64,000 bases of DNA from Costus lasius (lineage: Eukaryota; Streptophyta; Magnoliopsida; Zingiberales; Costaceae), in assembly GCA_027563935.2 (NCBI GenBank), contig CM050447.1:85607461-85671460 (forward strand). The letters are read 5' to 3'. Shown here in pieces: positions 1 to 11,259 of the stretch. The position numbers and the translations under genes were made by a program. Position 1 is the first letter of the stretch; each line of letters starts with the position of its first letter. The notes below the pieces were generated by a model that worked only from the letters and a program-made list of their open reading frames with translations, was not told the DNA's origin and did not search any database.

Positions 1-385
1 TCAGCCCGACCCAGTTGACACTGCACCTCCAACCCCTGATGCCTTTCTTTTCGGTGGCTCCTCACCTACCGGGTCTATGATGGCCCTCTTACAGGAGATG
101 CATGAGGAGTAGCTTCGCCAGGGAGGGGCGCTATTTCGCTAGGGGGACGCACTAGATTAGATGGACACCACTCTCAGCTATCTCTGCCAGGAGCAGACCT
201 CAAATTGGCAGACTATGGAGGTGGGGATGTAGCGACAACACAAGATGATGAGTTCAGTTTGGGAGAAGCTTTCTTCCATGGACGAGCGGCTGTCCTTTCT
301 GTCCGAAGAAAACATGGCGTGTGTAGCCATCTCTTTCGATGAGGAGGATGAGTCGGATTTCTCATTTCGCGGTAAGGGCAAGAGA
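1..385 (+). pseudogene. Degenerate Athila-like retroelement remnant
   Basis: A decayed coding remnant on the plus strand. Reading it gives short stretches rich in S, E, D and Q broken by several in-frame stops, ending near an acidic run (DEEDESDFSF) at about 335-370. It is contiguous with 9499-10457 once element A is removed. That downstream part carries a GGCACT...GTGG(T)ACCTAAG repeat also found upstream of the Athila-like LTR at 61729, so I infer that this is the 3' internal region of an old Athila-like element. No domain is recognisable. Its last five bases (AGAGA) are the left target-site duplication of element A. Confidence 0.45.
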
Positions 386-2091
386 TGAAAGTCCCCTAAC
401 CTAAGGGGGGGGGGGGGGAAACCCTAATGGTGGCGCATAACAATATTTTCGCATGGGAAGCTAGGGTTTCAAGAGATCTTTATATGTCATATAATTAACT
501 TTTAAACCATTGAATGGATGAAGAAGAACTCATACCATAGCCATCGGTTTGATGGTGCCTTGGAAGCAAAGGCGCAAATGAACCTTCTCCAAAGTTGACG
601 CACACAAGAAGATCGATGCGCTCACTCCTTCGAAGCCTTTGTGCTAGCAAAGCCCTTCAAAGGGTCCTCGTCGAATGTAAGGGATGGAGATGTTGATCTT
701 TCTTGGCCGAATCCTCCTCCTCAGTAGCTTCAAGCGCCGCCACACACAAAAGTAGCGAAAGAGAGAAGTCACGATAGGGAGCCGAGCGAGAATAGGATTA
801 TCCCTATTCGAACATGAGAGATCTCCAAGTGGAGATCATGGTTTCTAAAAATAGAAACCACAATTCGCTCACACGTTCACACCAAGTGAACGAATCACCA
901 CGCCATCTCCCTTTGAACCATGCGCTCATATAATGAGTCGGTTCAATTTGGTTCGGTTCAAGAACCAACCAAGCCAAGCGATCCAGTCTAGATCTTAATT
1001 AAACCCTAAGGCTCCAGATCTAACCGTTCATCTCTTGATGCTCCTGATCTCACCGATCTAGCATCCAATCTCTCGATCAAAGCTTACCGATCTCAAGCCC
1101 TAATCAATCAAACATTATCAGACCAGATCTCACTTACAATTAGAGATTAAATCCCTTTAAACTGAACCCAAACAATTCAGTCCACACGATCTGACTTAAG
1201 TAAGCCATATCATCAAATTGTGCGACCCTAAGGGTTTCCTTTAAATGTCGGTAACGATAACTTACGTCATCATGATCAGTGAGGGGTATCTAGCAACACA
1301 TCACTGTCTCCCGATATAAAGGAAAGAGTCTTCCAAGACTACACCCAAACCACAGCACAAGTGTGAATCCAATTCACAAGGCATGCATATTTCCTTTGCC
1401 ACTGGATGTTCTCATTGGACAAGCGTGTCAAGCTTGTAGCTCCAATATGATGAGCATGATTAGATCAGATGAGCATAGTCATCTGGGTATGGCCATACAC
1501 TTTCTCAATCATCTCATCCAGGGGGGGCCCTTTAGAACATCACACTCCACTTAAGGAGACGGCAATCCTATATCTATCACTAGTGCCCTAACCTGATTCA
1601 AGCTCACCATCCAAAATAGTCTATAATCATTATGTTTCAAATGATATTGAACTACCTCAAAACGATGACAATCATCATTTAGAAAACACAAGTGATCTCA
1701 AGTCAGAGGAAATTTGCCACTTGTCGCATTCAAGGATTATTCATATTGTGACAACCAATTGAATATCCTAGTAGGGTCTGTCCAGTACATCCAATGTACT
1801 CATGAGTCTACATCTTATTCCATGCTCGAAGCATCCTATAAGATTAGAGCACATATTAGTCTCAGTCATATCAAGGCTGTCTCATGTTCACCAAGATATC
1901 TCGACTAAGGACTTAACTGCATGTTAGCCTAGCTGAACAGCATTTGAGACATTATTCAGAAGTACACTTATTGCAGCAGACAATGTAACAAACTGAATAA
2001 CAACCATGCCTTTATAAACATAAGAGTTTATTACATGATACTGATACATTCCCAAGGCCTAAAACATTAGCCTTAAGGGCATACCCCAACA
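386..2091 (-). repeat. 3' LTR of copia element A
   Basis: 1706-bp LTR; in element sense it starts TGTTGGGGTATGCC (at 2091) and ends GGGGACTTTCA (at 386). It differs from its partner by scattered substitutions and by a run of 14 G at 405-418 where the partner reads AGGGGTGGGG. Small ORFs of 60-64 codons inside are shadows of LTR conservation, not genes. Confidence 0.96.
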
Positions 2092-2108
2092 ATCTCCCAC
2101 TTGCACTT
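2092..2108 (-). other. Polypurine tract of element A
   Basis: In element sense AAGTGCAAGTGGGAGAT lies directly before the 3' LTR and just after the gag-pol stop codon. This is the expected position of the plus-strand priming site. The same 17 bases recur before the 3' LTRs of B, C and F. Confidence 0.8.
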
Positions 2109-2111
2109 AAT

Positions 2112-5100
2112 CTAATGGTTGAGAAATCTCAAACCCATATTATTACAGTGCTTCTCATGCTTCTGCTGCGCCAGAGGCTTAGTAAGCGGGTCTGCCAGAT
2201 TGTCATCTGTATGAACCTTGCAGACTTTGATCTCGCCACGATCAATGATCTCCCGGATCAAATGAAACCGTCTCTGTATGTGCTTGGACTTCTGGTGCGA
2301 CCGTGGTTCCTTTGCTTGTGCGATTGCTCCAGTGTTATCACAAAAGATAACCAAAGGATCTGCACTCGAAGGAACAACACCAAGTTCTCTCACGAACTTA
2401 CGAATCCACACTGCCTCCTTAGATGCTTCCGAGGCTGCAACATACTCGGCTTCTGTTGTGGAATCAGCAACTGTTGACTGTTTGAAACTCTTCCACACCA
2501 CCGCTCCTCCATTCAAGCTAAAAATATAGCCTGATTGCGATCGGAAATCATCCTGGTCAGACTGGAACGAAGCGTCAGTATATCCTTCAATACTGAGTTC
2601 TTCCTGACCACCATATATCAAGAACAAATCTTTGGTCCTCCGCAAATATTTTAAAATGTTCTTGACTGCAATCCAGTGCGCCATACCTGGATTACCTTGG
2701 AACCGACTGGTCACGCTTAACCCGTAAGCGACGTCTGGGCGAGTACACAACATCGCATACATAATGGATCCAATAGCCGAAGCATAAGGCGTATTGTCCA
2801 TTTCATCTTTCTCAGTCTGTGTTTGTGGACACTGACTCTTCGAAAGATTCAGACCATGTCTGACTGGAAGATATCCTCTTTTAGAATTCTCTAAATGGAA
2901 TCTCTCCAGGACTTTATCGATGTAAGTACTCTGGCACAACCCGAGAAGCCTCTTAGATCTATCCCTGTAGATCTTCACACCTAATACATAGGCTGCTTCT
3001 CCAAGATCTTTCATTTGGAAACATTTCCTTAGCCATGCCTTTACGGCATGCATTTCAGGAATGTCGTTTCCAATGATCAAGATGTCATCGACGTAGAGGA
3101 CTAGGAAAGTAATCACGCTCCCACTAAACCTCTTATATACACACGGGTCATCTTCGTTCTTGATGAAACCAAATTCAGTGACTGATTCATCAAAACGAAT
3201 ATTCCAGCTTCTTGATGCTTGCTTAAGTCCATAAATAGACTTCTTTAATTTGCATATTTTATGACGATCTGATGGATTAGTGAAACCCTCAGGTTGTGTC
3301 ATATACACATCCTCATCCAGATTTCCATTAAGGAAAGCCGTTTTCACATCCATTTGCCAGATCTCATAATCGAAATATGCTGCTATCGCGAAAAGAATCC
3401 GAATAGACTTAAACATGGCTACAGGTGAGAAAGTTTCATCATAATCTATCCCGTAGATTTGTTTGAAACCTTTCGCAACTAGCTTGCCTTTATAGGTAAC
3501 CACGTTACCATCCATGTCAATCTTCTTCTTGAAGATCCATTTGCAGCCTATAGGGATTACTCCCGGAGGTGGATCAACCAAATCCCAGACTTGGTTATCT
3601 GACATGGAGTCCATCTCGGCGCGCATAGCTTCAAGCCATCTAGCTGACTCCGGTCCACTGACCGCATCCGCATAAGTGAGGGGTTCATCATTATCAATGA
3701 TGTAGACTCCGTCATAGCGCTCAGGCTGTCGACGAATCCTTCCCGATCTACGCGGTTCCCGTGATATCTGAGCCTCAGGTTGTTCAATAACCTGTTCTAC
3801 CGGCTCAGGCTCATCCAAATTTGCTTGACTACTTTGTCCTTCCTCTGGACTCTCATCCAGTTTTATCTCTCTCCCAATGGCCTCTTGCAGAAGAAACTCC
3901 TTCTCAAGAAATATGGCCGTCCGAGCAACAAACACTTTGTTCTCTTTGGGATCGTAGAAATAATAACCCTTAGTTTCCTTAGGGTAACCGACAAAGATAC
4001 ATTTCTCAGATCTGCTCTCTAGTTTCCCAGAGGTGAGCTTTTTGACATAAGCCTCGCAGCCCCAGATCCTGATAAATGTCAAGCTCGGCTGTTTCCCATA
4101 CCATAACTCATATGGCGTCTTTGAAACGGCCTTGGATGGCACTCGGTTTAGTACCTTTGCAGCTATTTCCAGTGCAAATCCCCAAAAGGAGTAAGGTAGA
4201 GTAGCCTGACTCATCATAGAACGAACCATATCAAGTAGGGTTCGGTTCCTCCTCTCGGACACACCATTCCATTGCGGTGTTCCTGGCGGAGTGAGCTGTG
4301 AGATAATCCCACACTCCTTCAGATAGTCAGTAAACGCATGACTCAAGTATTCTCCACCACGATCAGAACGAAGTGCCTTGATATTTCGGCCTAGCTGATT
4401 TTGTACTTCATTCTTGAACTCTTTGAACTTGTCAAAAGAGTCACTTTTATGTCTCATCAGATAGACATAACCATACCTACTGAAATCATCAGTAAAGGTA
4501 ATGAAGTACTGATAGCCACCTCTGGCATGTTTACTAAATGGCCCACACACATCACTGTGTATAAGGTCAAGTAAACCTGAAGCCCTTTGACCTTTGTTAG
4601 GAAAAGGTGACTTCGTCATTTTACCCATTAAACAAGCCTTGCATGTATCAATTTCCTCATAGGAGAATGATCCCAGCAGTCCATTATCATGCAATCGCTT
4701 AATGCGTTTCTCGTTAATATGGCCTAAACGACTATGCCATAGCAAGGTGCTGTCATCAGCATACTTGGCTTTCTTAATATCAAGATTTTGTATAGAACAT
4801 TCCATGTCTAACATGAATAACCCATTGTTAATTGAACCAGTAGCATAAACAATATTATCTAAAGAAAGAATACACTTTGAAATATTGCATTCAAAGGAAA
4901 ATCCCTTCCTGACAAGAGCAGGAATGGAGATAATATTTTTAGTAATGCTGGGAACAAAGTAACAACTGTTTAGTTCTAATACAAGTCCAGATGGTAAAGA
5001 GATGAAATAGTCTCCTACAGCAACAGCAGCAACCCGTGCCCCGTTTCCAACTCGTAGGTCCACCTCATGCTGTCCCACCTGTCTTCTTCTCTTGAGTTCC

Positions 5101-5996
5101 TGTACATTTGAACAAATGTGAACTCCACATGCAGTGTCCAACACCCATGAAATAGAAGAAGAGGATATCATGACTTCCGTCACATAAATACCTGAGCCAG
5201 AAGCAAAGCTTCCCCTCTTATCTCCTTGGCGCGCTTTACAGTCCTTTTTCCAGTGACCTAGCTGGCCACAGTGGAAACATCTGTATTCCTTTGACCGCTT
5301 AACTTTTTGCTTCAGAGCCTTGCTGTAACTCTTGACAGAGGCCTTGCCCTTCTTCCCCTTCTTCTTGTTCCTAGAAGGAACCATTAAGACAGAGGTCGAA
5401 GGCTTTCCCTTCAGAGTCTCCTCAGTAGTCAAGAGCATATTCAGCAGCTCTGCCGGAGTACAATCGATTTTGTTCATATTAAAGTTAATAATGAACGCAT
5501 CGAAAGAGGGCGGGAGAGACTGCAGAATAATGTCTACAGCAAGCTCCTGATTGATGGTATGCCCCAGTTTCTCTAGAGCCTCCTTGTGCCCAATCATCTT
5601 GAGCACGTGAGCTCCCACTGGGCTCCCTTCAGCCAGTTTGCTCTGAAAGAAAAGCTTTGTCAGATTATAGCGTTCTGTCCTCGCCTGTGCAGCATACAGC
5701 ATCTTGAGGATCGCTATAATCTCTATAGCCGACATATCCTCATGCTGACGCTGCAGCGGTGGCGTCATAGACGCTAGCATCAGGCAAGCGACATCTATGC
5801 TATCATTGACGTGCTTTTCGTAAGCTTCCCGAACCACCCTTGCGGCGTTCGGAGCGGGTTGAGGCGGTATAGCCGTCTCGAGGACATACAGTTTCCTCTC
5901 TGCCTTAAGAACAATCTTAAGGTGTCCGTACCAGTCTGAGAAGTTCGGCCCAGCAAACTTCTCCCTTTCCAGTAGGGATCGCACATTGAAGTTCAT
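2112..5996 (-). CDS. Copia gag-pol polyprotein, intact (element A)
   Basis: A 1294-residue single polyprotein encoding all functions for copia retrotransposition in cytoplasmic particles and nuclear integration. In order: gag (residues 1-230), a CCHC zinc knuckle starting at C240 (CFHCGQLGHWKKDC), a K/R-rich stretch before it, aspartic protease with DTACG near 287, the GAG-pre-integrase HHCC zinc site from about 421 (HSRLGH...CKAC), an integrase core with D482, D545 and E581 (DX35E spacing), RVT_2 reverse transcriptase with D883 (QMDVKTAFLNG) and YVDD at 968-971, and RNase H from about 1140 (YTDASF, TTEAEY, CDNTGA). The start is the ATG at 5996, shared in position by B and F; the stop TAG lies just before the polypurine tract. 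The length and all catalytic motifs look complete, so this copy may encode active proteins; activity itself is inferred. Confidence 0.97.
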   Translation of the reverse strand: MNFNVRSLLEREKFAGPNFSDWYGHLKIVLKAERKLYVLETAIPPQPAPNAARVVREAYEKHVNDSIDVACLMLASMTPPLQRQHEDMSAIEIIAILKMLYAAQARTERYNLTKLFFQSKLAEGSPVGAHVLKMIGHKEALEKLGHTINQELAVDIILQSLPPSFDAFIINFNMNKIDCTPAELLNMLLTTEETLKGKPSTSVLMVPSRNKKKGKKGKASVKSYSKALKQKVKRSKEYRCFHCGQLGHWKKDCKARQGDKRGSFASGSGIYVTEVMISSSSISWVLDTACGVHICSNVQELKRRRQVGQHEVDLRVGNGARVAAVAVGDYFISLPSGLVLELNSCYFVPSITKNIISIPALVRKGFSFECNISKCILSLDNIVYATGSINNGLFMLDMECSIQNLDIKKAKYADDSTLLWHSRLGHINEKRIKRLHDNGLLGSFSYEEIDTCKACLMGKMTKSPFPNKGQRASGLLDLIHSDVCGPFSKHARGGYQYFITFTDDFSRYGYVYLMRHKSDSFDKFKEFKNEVQNQLGRNIKALRSDRGGEYLSHAFTDYLKECGIISQLTPPGTPQWNGVSERRNRTLLDMVRSMMSQATLPYSFWGFALEIAAKVLNRVPSKAVSKTPYELWYGKQPSLTFIRIWGCEAYVKKLTSGKLESRSEKCIFVGYPKETKGYYFYDPKENKVFVARTAIFLEKEFLLQEAIGREIKLDESPEEGQSSQANLDEPEPVEQVIEQPEAQISREPRRSGRIRRQPERYDGVYIIDNDEPLTYADAVSGPESARWLEAMRAEMDSMSDNQVWDLVDPPPGVIPIGCKWIFKKKIDMDGNVVTYKGKLVAKGFKQIYGIDYDETFSPVAMFKSIRILFAIAAYFDYEIWQMDVKTAFLNGNLDEDVYMTQPEGFTNPSDRHKICKLKKSIYGLKQASRSWNIRFDESVTEFGFIKNEDDPCVYKRFSGSVITFLVLYVDDILIIGNDIPEMHAVKAWLRKCFQMKDLGEAAYVLGVKIYRDRSKRLLGLCQSTYIDKVLERFHLENSKRGYLPVRHGLNLSKSQCPQTQTEKDEMDNTPYASAIGSIMYAMLCTRPDVAYGLSVTSRFQGNPGMAHWIAVKNILKYLRRTKDLFLIYGGQEELSIEGYTDASFQSDQDDFRSQSGYIFSLNGGAVVWKSFKQSTVADSTTEAEYVAASEASKEAVWIRKFVRELGVVPSSADPLVIFCDNTGAIAQAKEPRSHQKSKHIQRRFHLIREIIDRGEIKVCKVHTDDNLADPLTKPLAQQKHEKHCNNMGLRFLNH

Positions 5997-6861
5997 GGTG
6001 TTCGTTGCTGCAGGAATCTACAACAATGCAAGAACAGAAAGGTCAGTATCAATGTTCAGAATCAATCCAGGACTTAAGAAAGATTCTTTTCTCACTATTT
6101 TATCTGGCTGAAAAATCCAGCAAAAACAGCCCGAAAGAGTAGAACTCTTTTAGTGAGATGGGATCCAGATTTCATACTTGGTCTCCGCGTCCCGCTCAGG
6201 CGAGATAAGATGCACCGAGAGTACAAGCACTAATCTCTGGTAGGCTGTCCCAGCCAATCGCCAACCCGTGCGATTCCCCTTCATCTGGGCAATCCAGCAG
6301 ACTGTGCCAACTGAGTTGGTACAACACAGTCTCTGACCCCACAGATGGCTGCCTCCATGCGCTACCATATGCGCCACATATGTAGCCTACATGGTCAAGC
6401 TGACCCGACCTACTCCCTGGACCACCACGTGCTATGCTGAGCAACGAGAAGCGATAAATCCCTTCTCTGTAACACGCAGGTGTAATCCAGCACCGTCTGA
6501 AGATAGATGGACGTGCCCACTGAGTGGGTACAACACGGCTCCAATGATAGTCAGAATAGTGAGGTTTCGCGTCAGAAGGCTTACGAGCTTGATATTTTAG
6601 CGTTGGATTTTAACGGTCTTTTATCTTCTTCACTATCATGCAATTCCTATGGTGATAGCAGAAGATAAATTAATCATGCTGTTCTACTTATATAAACAAT
6701 AAAAGAAAGCATAGATCTTATATGGTAAAAGCCCATAGCCTAAGTAAGACCTTAATTAACTTAAGTCTTCACTTGCTTTTCTTCATGGGACTTCTTCTGC
6801 TCATCTGCCCCAACCCAGGGCCCAAGCGCCATCTACAGCTCAGGTGCGCCTACCAGGGAAA

Positions 6862-6926
6862 ATGCGCCTGTCCCAGAGTCGAACCCTGGACCTCCCACCT
6901 GGTCAAGCCACTGCTGCATGCGCCAA
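6862..6926 (-). other. tRNA-like block in the leader of element A
   Basis: In element sense the block contains a box-A-like GCAGTGGCTTG and a box-B-like GGTTCGACTCTGG about 20 bases apart, as in Pol III internal promoters or tRNA-derived SINE heads. There is no complete cloverleaf or CCA end, so it is not called as a tRNA gene. The matching block in F is at 52622-52686 and in C at 42309-42369. Confidence 0.45.
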
Positions 6927-7782
6927 TGCCATGTGTGCTCTGTGCTCTTGTCTGATTAATTTACAAATTAATCTATCTAGACAAGATTGACTCGCAGGTC
7001 AATTACACTTTATAAATTTAAATACAATGTGATACGTACATCACAATAATTAATTTACAACTTTAATACAGGCACGCAGGCCCCAGCACAGCACACATTT
7101 AACATGGGCAGCCCACATAAGAATAAATAAACATACATATGGCATCAATCAACATGCGATCCAACCATGAAAATAAAAGTTTTGAAAAACCCCATTGGCA
7201 TCAATTTTATTTTCCTTATATGCCCTTACTACCTTACAACGGTCCATTACTAGGGATCCACTCATCATTTCTAGTTAGATCCACTGCCCTTACATGCACC
7301 AAGTCCTAACTGACTTGAGTCGACCAAATGGTCAACTATGCATGCGCTAGGGCTGAACGACCACAATGAGGTCTGGCAAGCGGGTGTGACCCCGGGCCTA
7401 ACTCATGTGCGTTCAAGGTTGTCTCAATCAGACATCGCTACACGCCTGTCTGCAGTCGACCTATAGCCACCTCATGCTTGCGCACAGGTGCTATCTGGTC
7501 AACCCATCTAGGCTGTCAGATGGTCTGATCAGACTGTTTGGATCTAACCTAGATGATGACTTCAACCCTAATAACCCGCCTAAGGGTTTACAGTAAGGCC
7601 TTAGATCTAATGAGAGGCGCGCATGTGAAGTAGTTTTTTTTTGAAGAAAACAACTATGCGCCAATCAACAACAAACAAATACAAGTATTTTCGCATATGA
7701 AAACTTATCATGTATTTTACGCATGTTATGAAGATCTAAGCATACATGGATCACAAAGCAATCATATGAACATATAAAACCG

Positions 7783-7794
7783 GCTCTGATACCA
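7783..7794 (-). other. Primer-binding site of element A (tRNA-iMet type)
   Basis: In element sense TGGTATCAGAGC, two bases after the 5' LTR. It matches the complement of the 3' end of plant initiator tRNA-Met, the usual primer of plant copia and Tekay elements. Confidence 0.9.
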
Positions 7795-7796
7795 AT

Positions 7797-9498
7797 TGAA
7801 AGTCCCCTAACCTAAAGGGGTGGGGAAACCCTAATGGTGGCGCATAACAATATTTTCGCATGGGAAGCTAGGGTTTCAAGAGATCTTTATATGTCATATA
7901 ATTAACTTTTAAACCATTGAATGGATGAAGAAGAACTCATACCATAGCCATCGGTTTGATGGTGCCTTGGAAGCAAAGGCGCAAATGAACCTTCTCCAAA
8001 GTTGACGCACACAAGAAGATCGATGCGCTCACTCCTTCGAAGCCTTTGTGCTAGCAAAGCCCTTCAAAGGGTCCTCGTCGAATGTAAGGGATGGAGATGT
8101 TGATCTTTCTTGGCCGAATCCTCCTCCTCAGTAGCTTCAAGCGCCGCCACACACAAAAGTAGCGAAAGAGAGAAGTCACGATAGGGAGCCGAGCGAGAAT
8201 AGGATTATCCCTATTCGAACATGAGAGATCTCCAAGTGGAGATCATGGTTTCTAAAAATAGAAACCACAATTCGCTCACACGTTCACGCCAAGTGAACGA
8301 ATCACCACGCCATCTCCCTTTGAACCATGGGCTCATATAATGAGTCTGTTCAATTTGGTTCGGTTCAAGAACCAACCAAGCCAAGCGATCCAGTCTAGAT
8401 ATTAATTAAACCCTAAGGCTCCAGATCTAACCGTTCATCTCTTGATGCTCCTGATCTCACCGATCTAGCATCCAATCTCTCGATCAAAGCTTACCGATCT
8501 CAAGCCCTAATCAATCAAACATGATCAGACCATATCTCACTTACAATCAGAGATTAAATCCCTTTAAACTGAACCCAAACAATTCAGTCCACACGATCTG
8601 ACTTAAGTAAGCCATATCATCAAATTGTGCGACCCTAAGGGTTTCCTTTAAATGTCGGTAATGATAACTTACGTCATCACGATCAGTGAGGGGTATCTAG
8701 CAACACATCACTATCTCCCGATATAAAGGAAAGAGTCTTCCAAGACTACACCCAAACCACAGCACAAGTGTGAATCCAATTCACAAGGCATGCATATTTC
8801 CTTTGCCACTGGATGTTCTCATTGGACAAGCGTGTCAAGCTTGTAGCTCCAATATGATGAGCATGATTAGATCAGATGAGCATAGTCATCTGGGTATGGC
8901 CATACACTTTCTCAATCATCTCATCCAGGGGGGGCCCTTTAGAACATCACACTCCACTTAAGGAGACGGCAATCCTATATCTATCACTAGTGCCCTAACC
9001 TGATTCAAGCTCACCATCCAAAATAGTCTATAATCATTATGTTTCAAATGATATTGAACTACCTCAAAACGATGACAATCATCATTTAGAAAACACAAGT
9101 GATCTCAAGTCAGAGGAAATGTGCCACTTGTCGCATTCAAGGATTATTCATATTGTGACAACCAATTGAATATCCTAGTAGGGTCTGTCCAGTACATCCA
9201 ATGTACTCATGAGTCTACATCTTATTCCATGCTCGAAGCATCCTATAAGATTAGAGCACATATTAGTCTCAATCATATCAAGGCTGTCTCATGTTCACCA
9301 AGATATCTCGACTAAGGACTTAACTGCATGTCAGCCTAGCTGAACAGCATTTGAGACATTATTCAGAAGTACACTTATTGCAGCAGACAATGTAACAAAC
9401 TGAATAACAACCATGCCTTTATAAACATAAGAGTTTATTACATGATACTGATACATTCCCAAGGCCTCAAACATTAGCCTTAAGGGCATACCCCAACA
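7797..9498 (-). repeat. 5' LTR of copia element A
   Basis: 1702-bp LTR, near-identical to 386-2091. A TATA-like TTTATAT is read on the minus strand at 8721-8727, and a TGACGTAAG bZIP/as-1-like motif at 8668-8676 lies downstream of it, probably inside the transcript. The right-hand flank AGAGA (9499-9503) is the second target-site copy. Confidence 0.96.
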
Positions 9499-10457
9499 AG
9501 AGATTCAAGGCTTAAGGCTCTCGACCGCTAAGGAAGAAGTAGACCTCCCCAGCCATGGCCTCCCACCTACTCCTCTCACGTACATGGTTTCACATAGGGG
9601 ACTATGTGTTATTTAGAGTGGGTGAGTTGTCTTCTTCCTAGTTCTTTATCTTCTGCTGCTGACTTACTATTTCTGCTGGGTGATGTATTTGATACTTAAC
9701 TTTGACTGGTTGGTTATTTATTTGACATTGTTCTTATATGCTACTATTCGAGGGCCTGGTCCCATCTTCAGGCCCCTTGACTGTGATGTATAACATTCGG
9801 ATTTACTTCCATGCACTATCCTAGTATTTTGTGATGTTTCCTATTGTCATTGTGTTACTATGTGAATGAGTTGAATGAATTATGCCTGCTATCATCTTGA
9901 TATATTCACACTTTGATGTTGTGGTTCAAGGTTTAGTCATATGTCTACCATGCTTTAGTGAAATAGTTTTGATCCTATGATAGCCGGTTCTAATCATTGA
10001 GTTTGAATCCATGTTTGGTTTGGAATAATAATAATTGTTGAATGCAACATCTAATTAGAAATCCTCTATGATCATATCCATGTGCTCTATGATTTTGATA
10101 TCTTTTGATTTGGATTACTTTAGACTGTTCATTAGTGGGTCAAATATTTCTGAGAATGTTCAATTAACTTATGCTGGTAGTTTACATGTGATTTCATATT
10201 AAGATATGCATTTACTTATTCGTTCCTTGAGTCCTTTCTCTTGTTGGGAGAAAATTACATTTGTGATGTGATGAAAAGCCTTATCAACACCATATATTGT
10301 TACTTGAAAAAAATAAAAATAAAAAAAAATAAAAAAAACTCTTCGATTCCTCTACATGGCACTGCAAAAAATTGGCAGTGGTATCTAAGAACATGAGTTG
10401 AAATCTAAGAGAGACTCCTTTCCTTGGCACTATGAAAAATTAGCAGTGGTACCTAAG
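9499..10457 (+). other. Athila-like 3' internal region, non-coding
   Basis: Continuation of the remnant at 1-385 after removal of element A. No ORF of note; AT-rich, with an A-rich low-complexity stretch around 10310-10340. Near the end it has two copies of a pattern TGGCACT...AAAATT(G/A)GCAGTGGTA(T/C)CTAAG at about 10355-10457. The same pattern occurs at 61097-61205 upstream of the Athila-like LTR, which is the reason for the family assignment. Confidence 0.5.
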
Positions 10458-10653
10458 TGTTGGGAATCCCCGGGCCAATTTTAAATTTTTTAATAATAGC
10501 GGAAGCGATAGCCCGAAACAGGATAACCCTAAGAGCCAGGATCCCTTACGAGTGATCCACCGGATGTGTCAGAGTAATATACCTTTATTCGCATAATCTA
10601 AGGGGCTGATGATGATGAAGAAGATACACACAAGTCGTCCACCCTCTACAATC
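10458..10653. other. Unclassified fragment G, left part (LTR-like start)
   Basis: Starts abruptly with TGTTGGGAATCCCCGGG after CCTAAG, as an LTR end would, and continues with sequence unrelated to the other elements here. Removing the MITE and elements B and C joins it to 20399-20926 and 44926-45061. I found no matching opposite LTR end or target-site duplication, so it is probably a truncated copia-type LTR or a composite fragment. Confidence 0.4.
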
Positions 10654-11246
10654 TAGGGGTGTTCACGGTTCGGTTAACCGAACCATGACCCTAAATCTTG
10701 TCCTGAACCGATTAGAACGGTTCAGCTATATTACAAACTATTCCCAAACCAAAAAACCGGTTAACCGATTAATCGGTTAACCGGTTTTTTGGTTCGGTTA
10801 ACCACCGATTTTTGGTTAACCGTTTAAGAAAAATCTTTCTCCAATAATATTAAATATAAAACATATAAAATATTAAATATGTAAAATACAACCTGTATAT
10901 AATATTAAATATTATTATTATATAATTAAATATATAAAACAATTAATTTTTAAATTATGGTCATAAGGTTTCAAACTTATGACCAACTATCTTATAAAGT
11001 AATGCCTAACCATTATACTAGATGAACAATCAATTTACAAACTTAGGTTATATATATACATATATTCGGTCGGTTCGGTTAACCGGTGAAAAATTTTTCC
11101 TCGAACCGTAATCGAACCGAACCATAAATTTATAAGCTAAAAACCGACCGTGAACCGAACCGATTAATTCGGTTAACCGTCCGAGCGGTTCGGTTCGGTC
11201 GGTTAACCACGGTCTATCGGTTTTCTAGTTTTTTTGAATAGCCCTA
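10654..11246. mobile_element. hAT-type MITE, 593 bp
   Basis: Terminal inverted repeats start TAGGGGTGTTCA on the left and TAGGGCTATTCA on the right (reverse complement). The 8-bp duplication CTACAATC flanks it exactly at 10646-10653 and 11247-11254, which is diagnostic of the hAT superfamily. It has long subterminal inverted sequence made of GGTTCGGTTAACCGAACC-like units and an AT-rich core, and no transposase, so it is non-autonomous. Confidence 0.92.
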
Positions 11247-11259
11247 CTACAATCGTGCA

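Larger units (their letters stand above)
5997..7796 (-). other. Long leader of copia element A
   Basis: A 1.8-kb untranslated region between the 5' LTR and the gag ATG, conserved in B, C and F. It holds, in element order, the PBS, a tRNA-like block (about 6862-6926), two twin hairpins at 6516-6528 and 6307-6319, and a pyrimidine-rich TTGTTGTAG just upstream of the ATG that resembles a 3' splice site. No long ORF is present. Likely roles are packaging, translation control or splicing; all of these are inference. Confidence 0.7.
386..9498 (-). mobile_element. Ty1/copia LTR retrotransposon A, full-length
   Basis: Complete 9.1-kb copia element in minus orientation. It has two LTRs (386-2091 and 7797-9498), a tRNA-iMet-type primer-binding site next to the right-hand 5' LTR, a polypurine tract next to the 3' LTR, and one uninterrupted gag-pol ORF. 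The target site AGAGA is duplicated exactly at 381-385 and 9499-9503. By eye the LTRs differ at about 14 positions plus an indel in a G run, so the insertion is recent. Elements B, C and F are the same family. A is the only copy here with every coding and cis part apparently intact. Confidence 0.97.

Noticed and set aside
1714..1908. 64-codon ORF conserved in the copia LTRs (also 9121, 11443, 18888, 50226 and 57639), antisense to the element
   Set aside because: It lacks an ATG start, lies in LTR sequence that is conserved at the DNA level anyway, and has no domain. Most simply a shadow of LTR identity.
10458..10653. Complete solo LTR beginning TGTTGGGAATCC
   Set aside because: No matching end and no copy of the preceding CTAAG could be found after the nested elements, so it is left as an unclassified fragment.
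11255..11259. Idea that B inserted into the MITE
   Set aside because: The B target GTGCA begins one base after the MITE's right 8-bp duplication, so B is next to the MITE, not within it.
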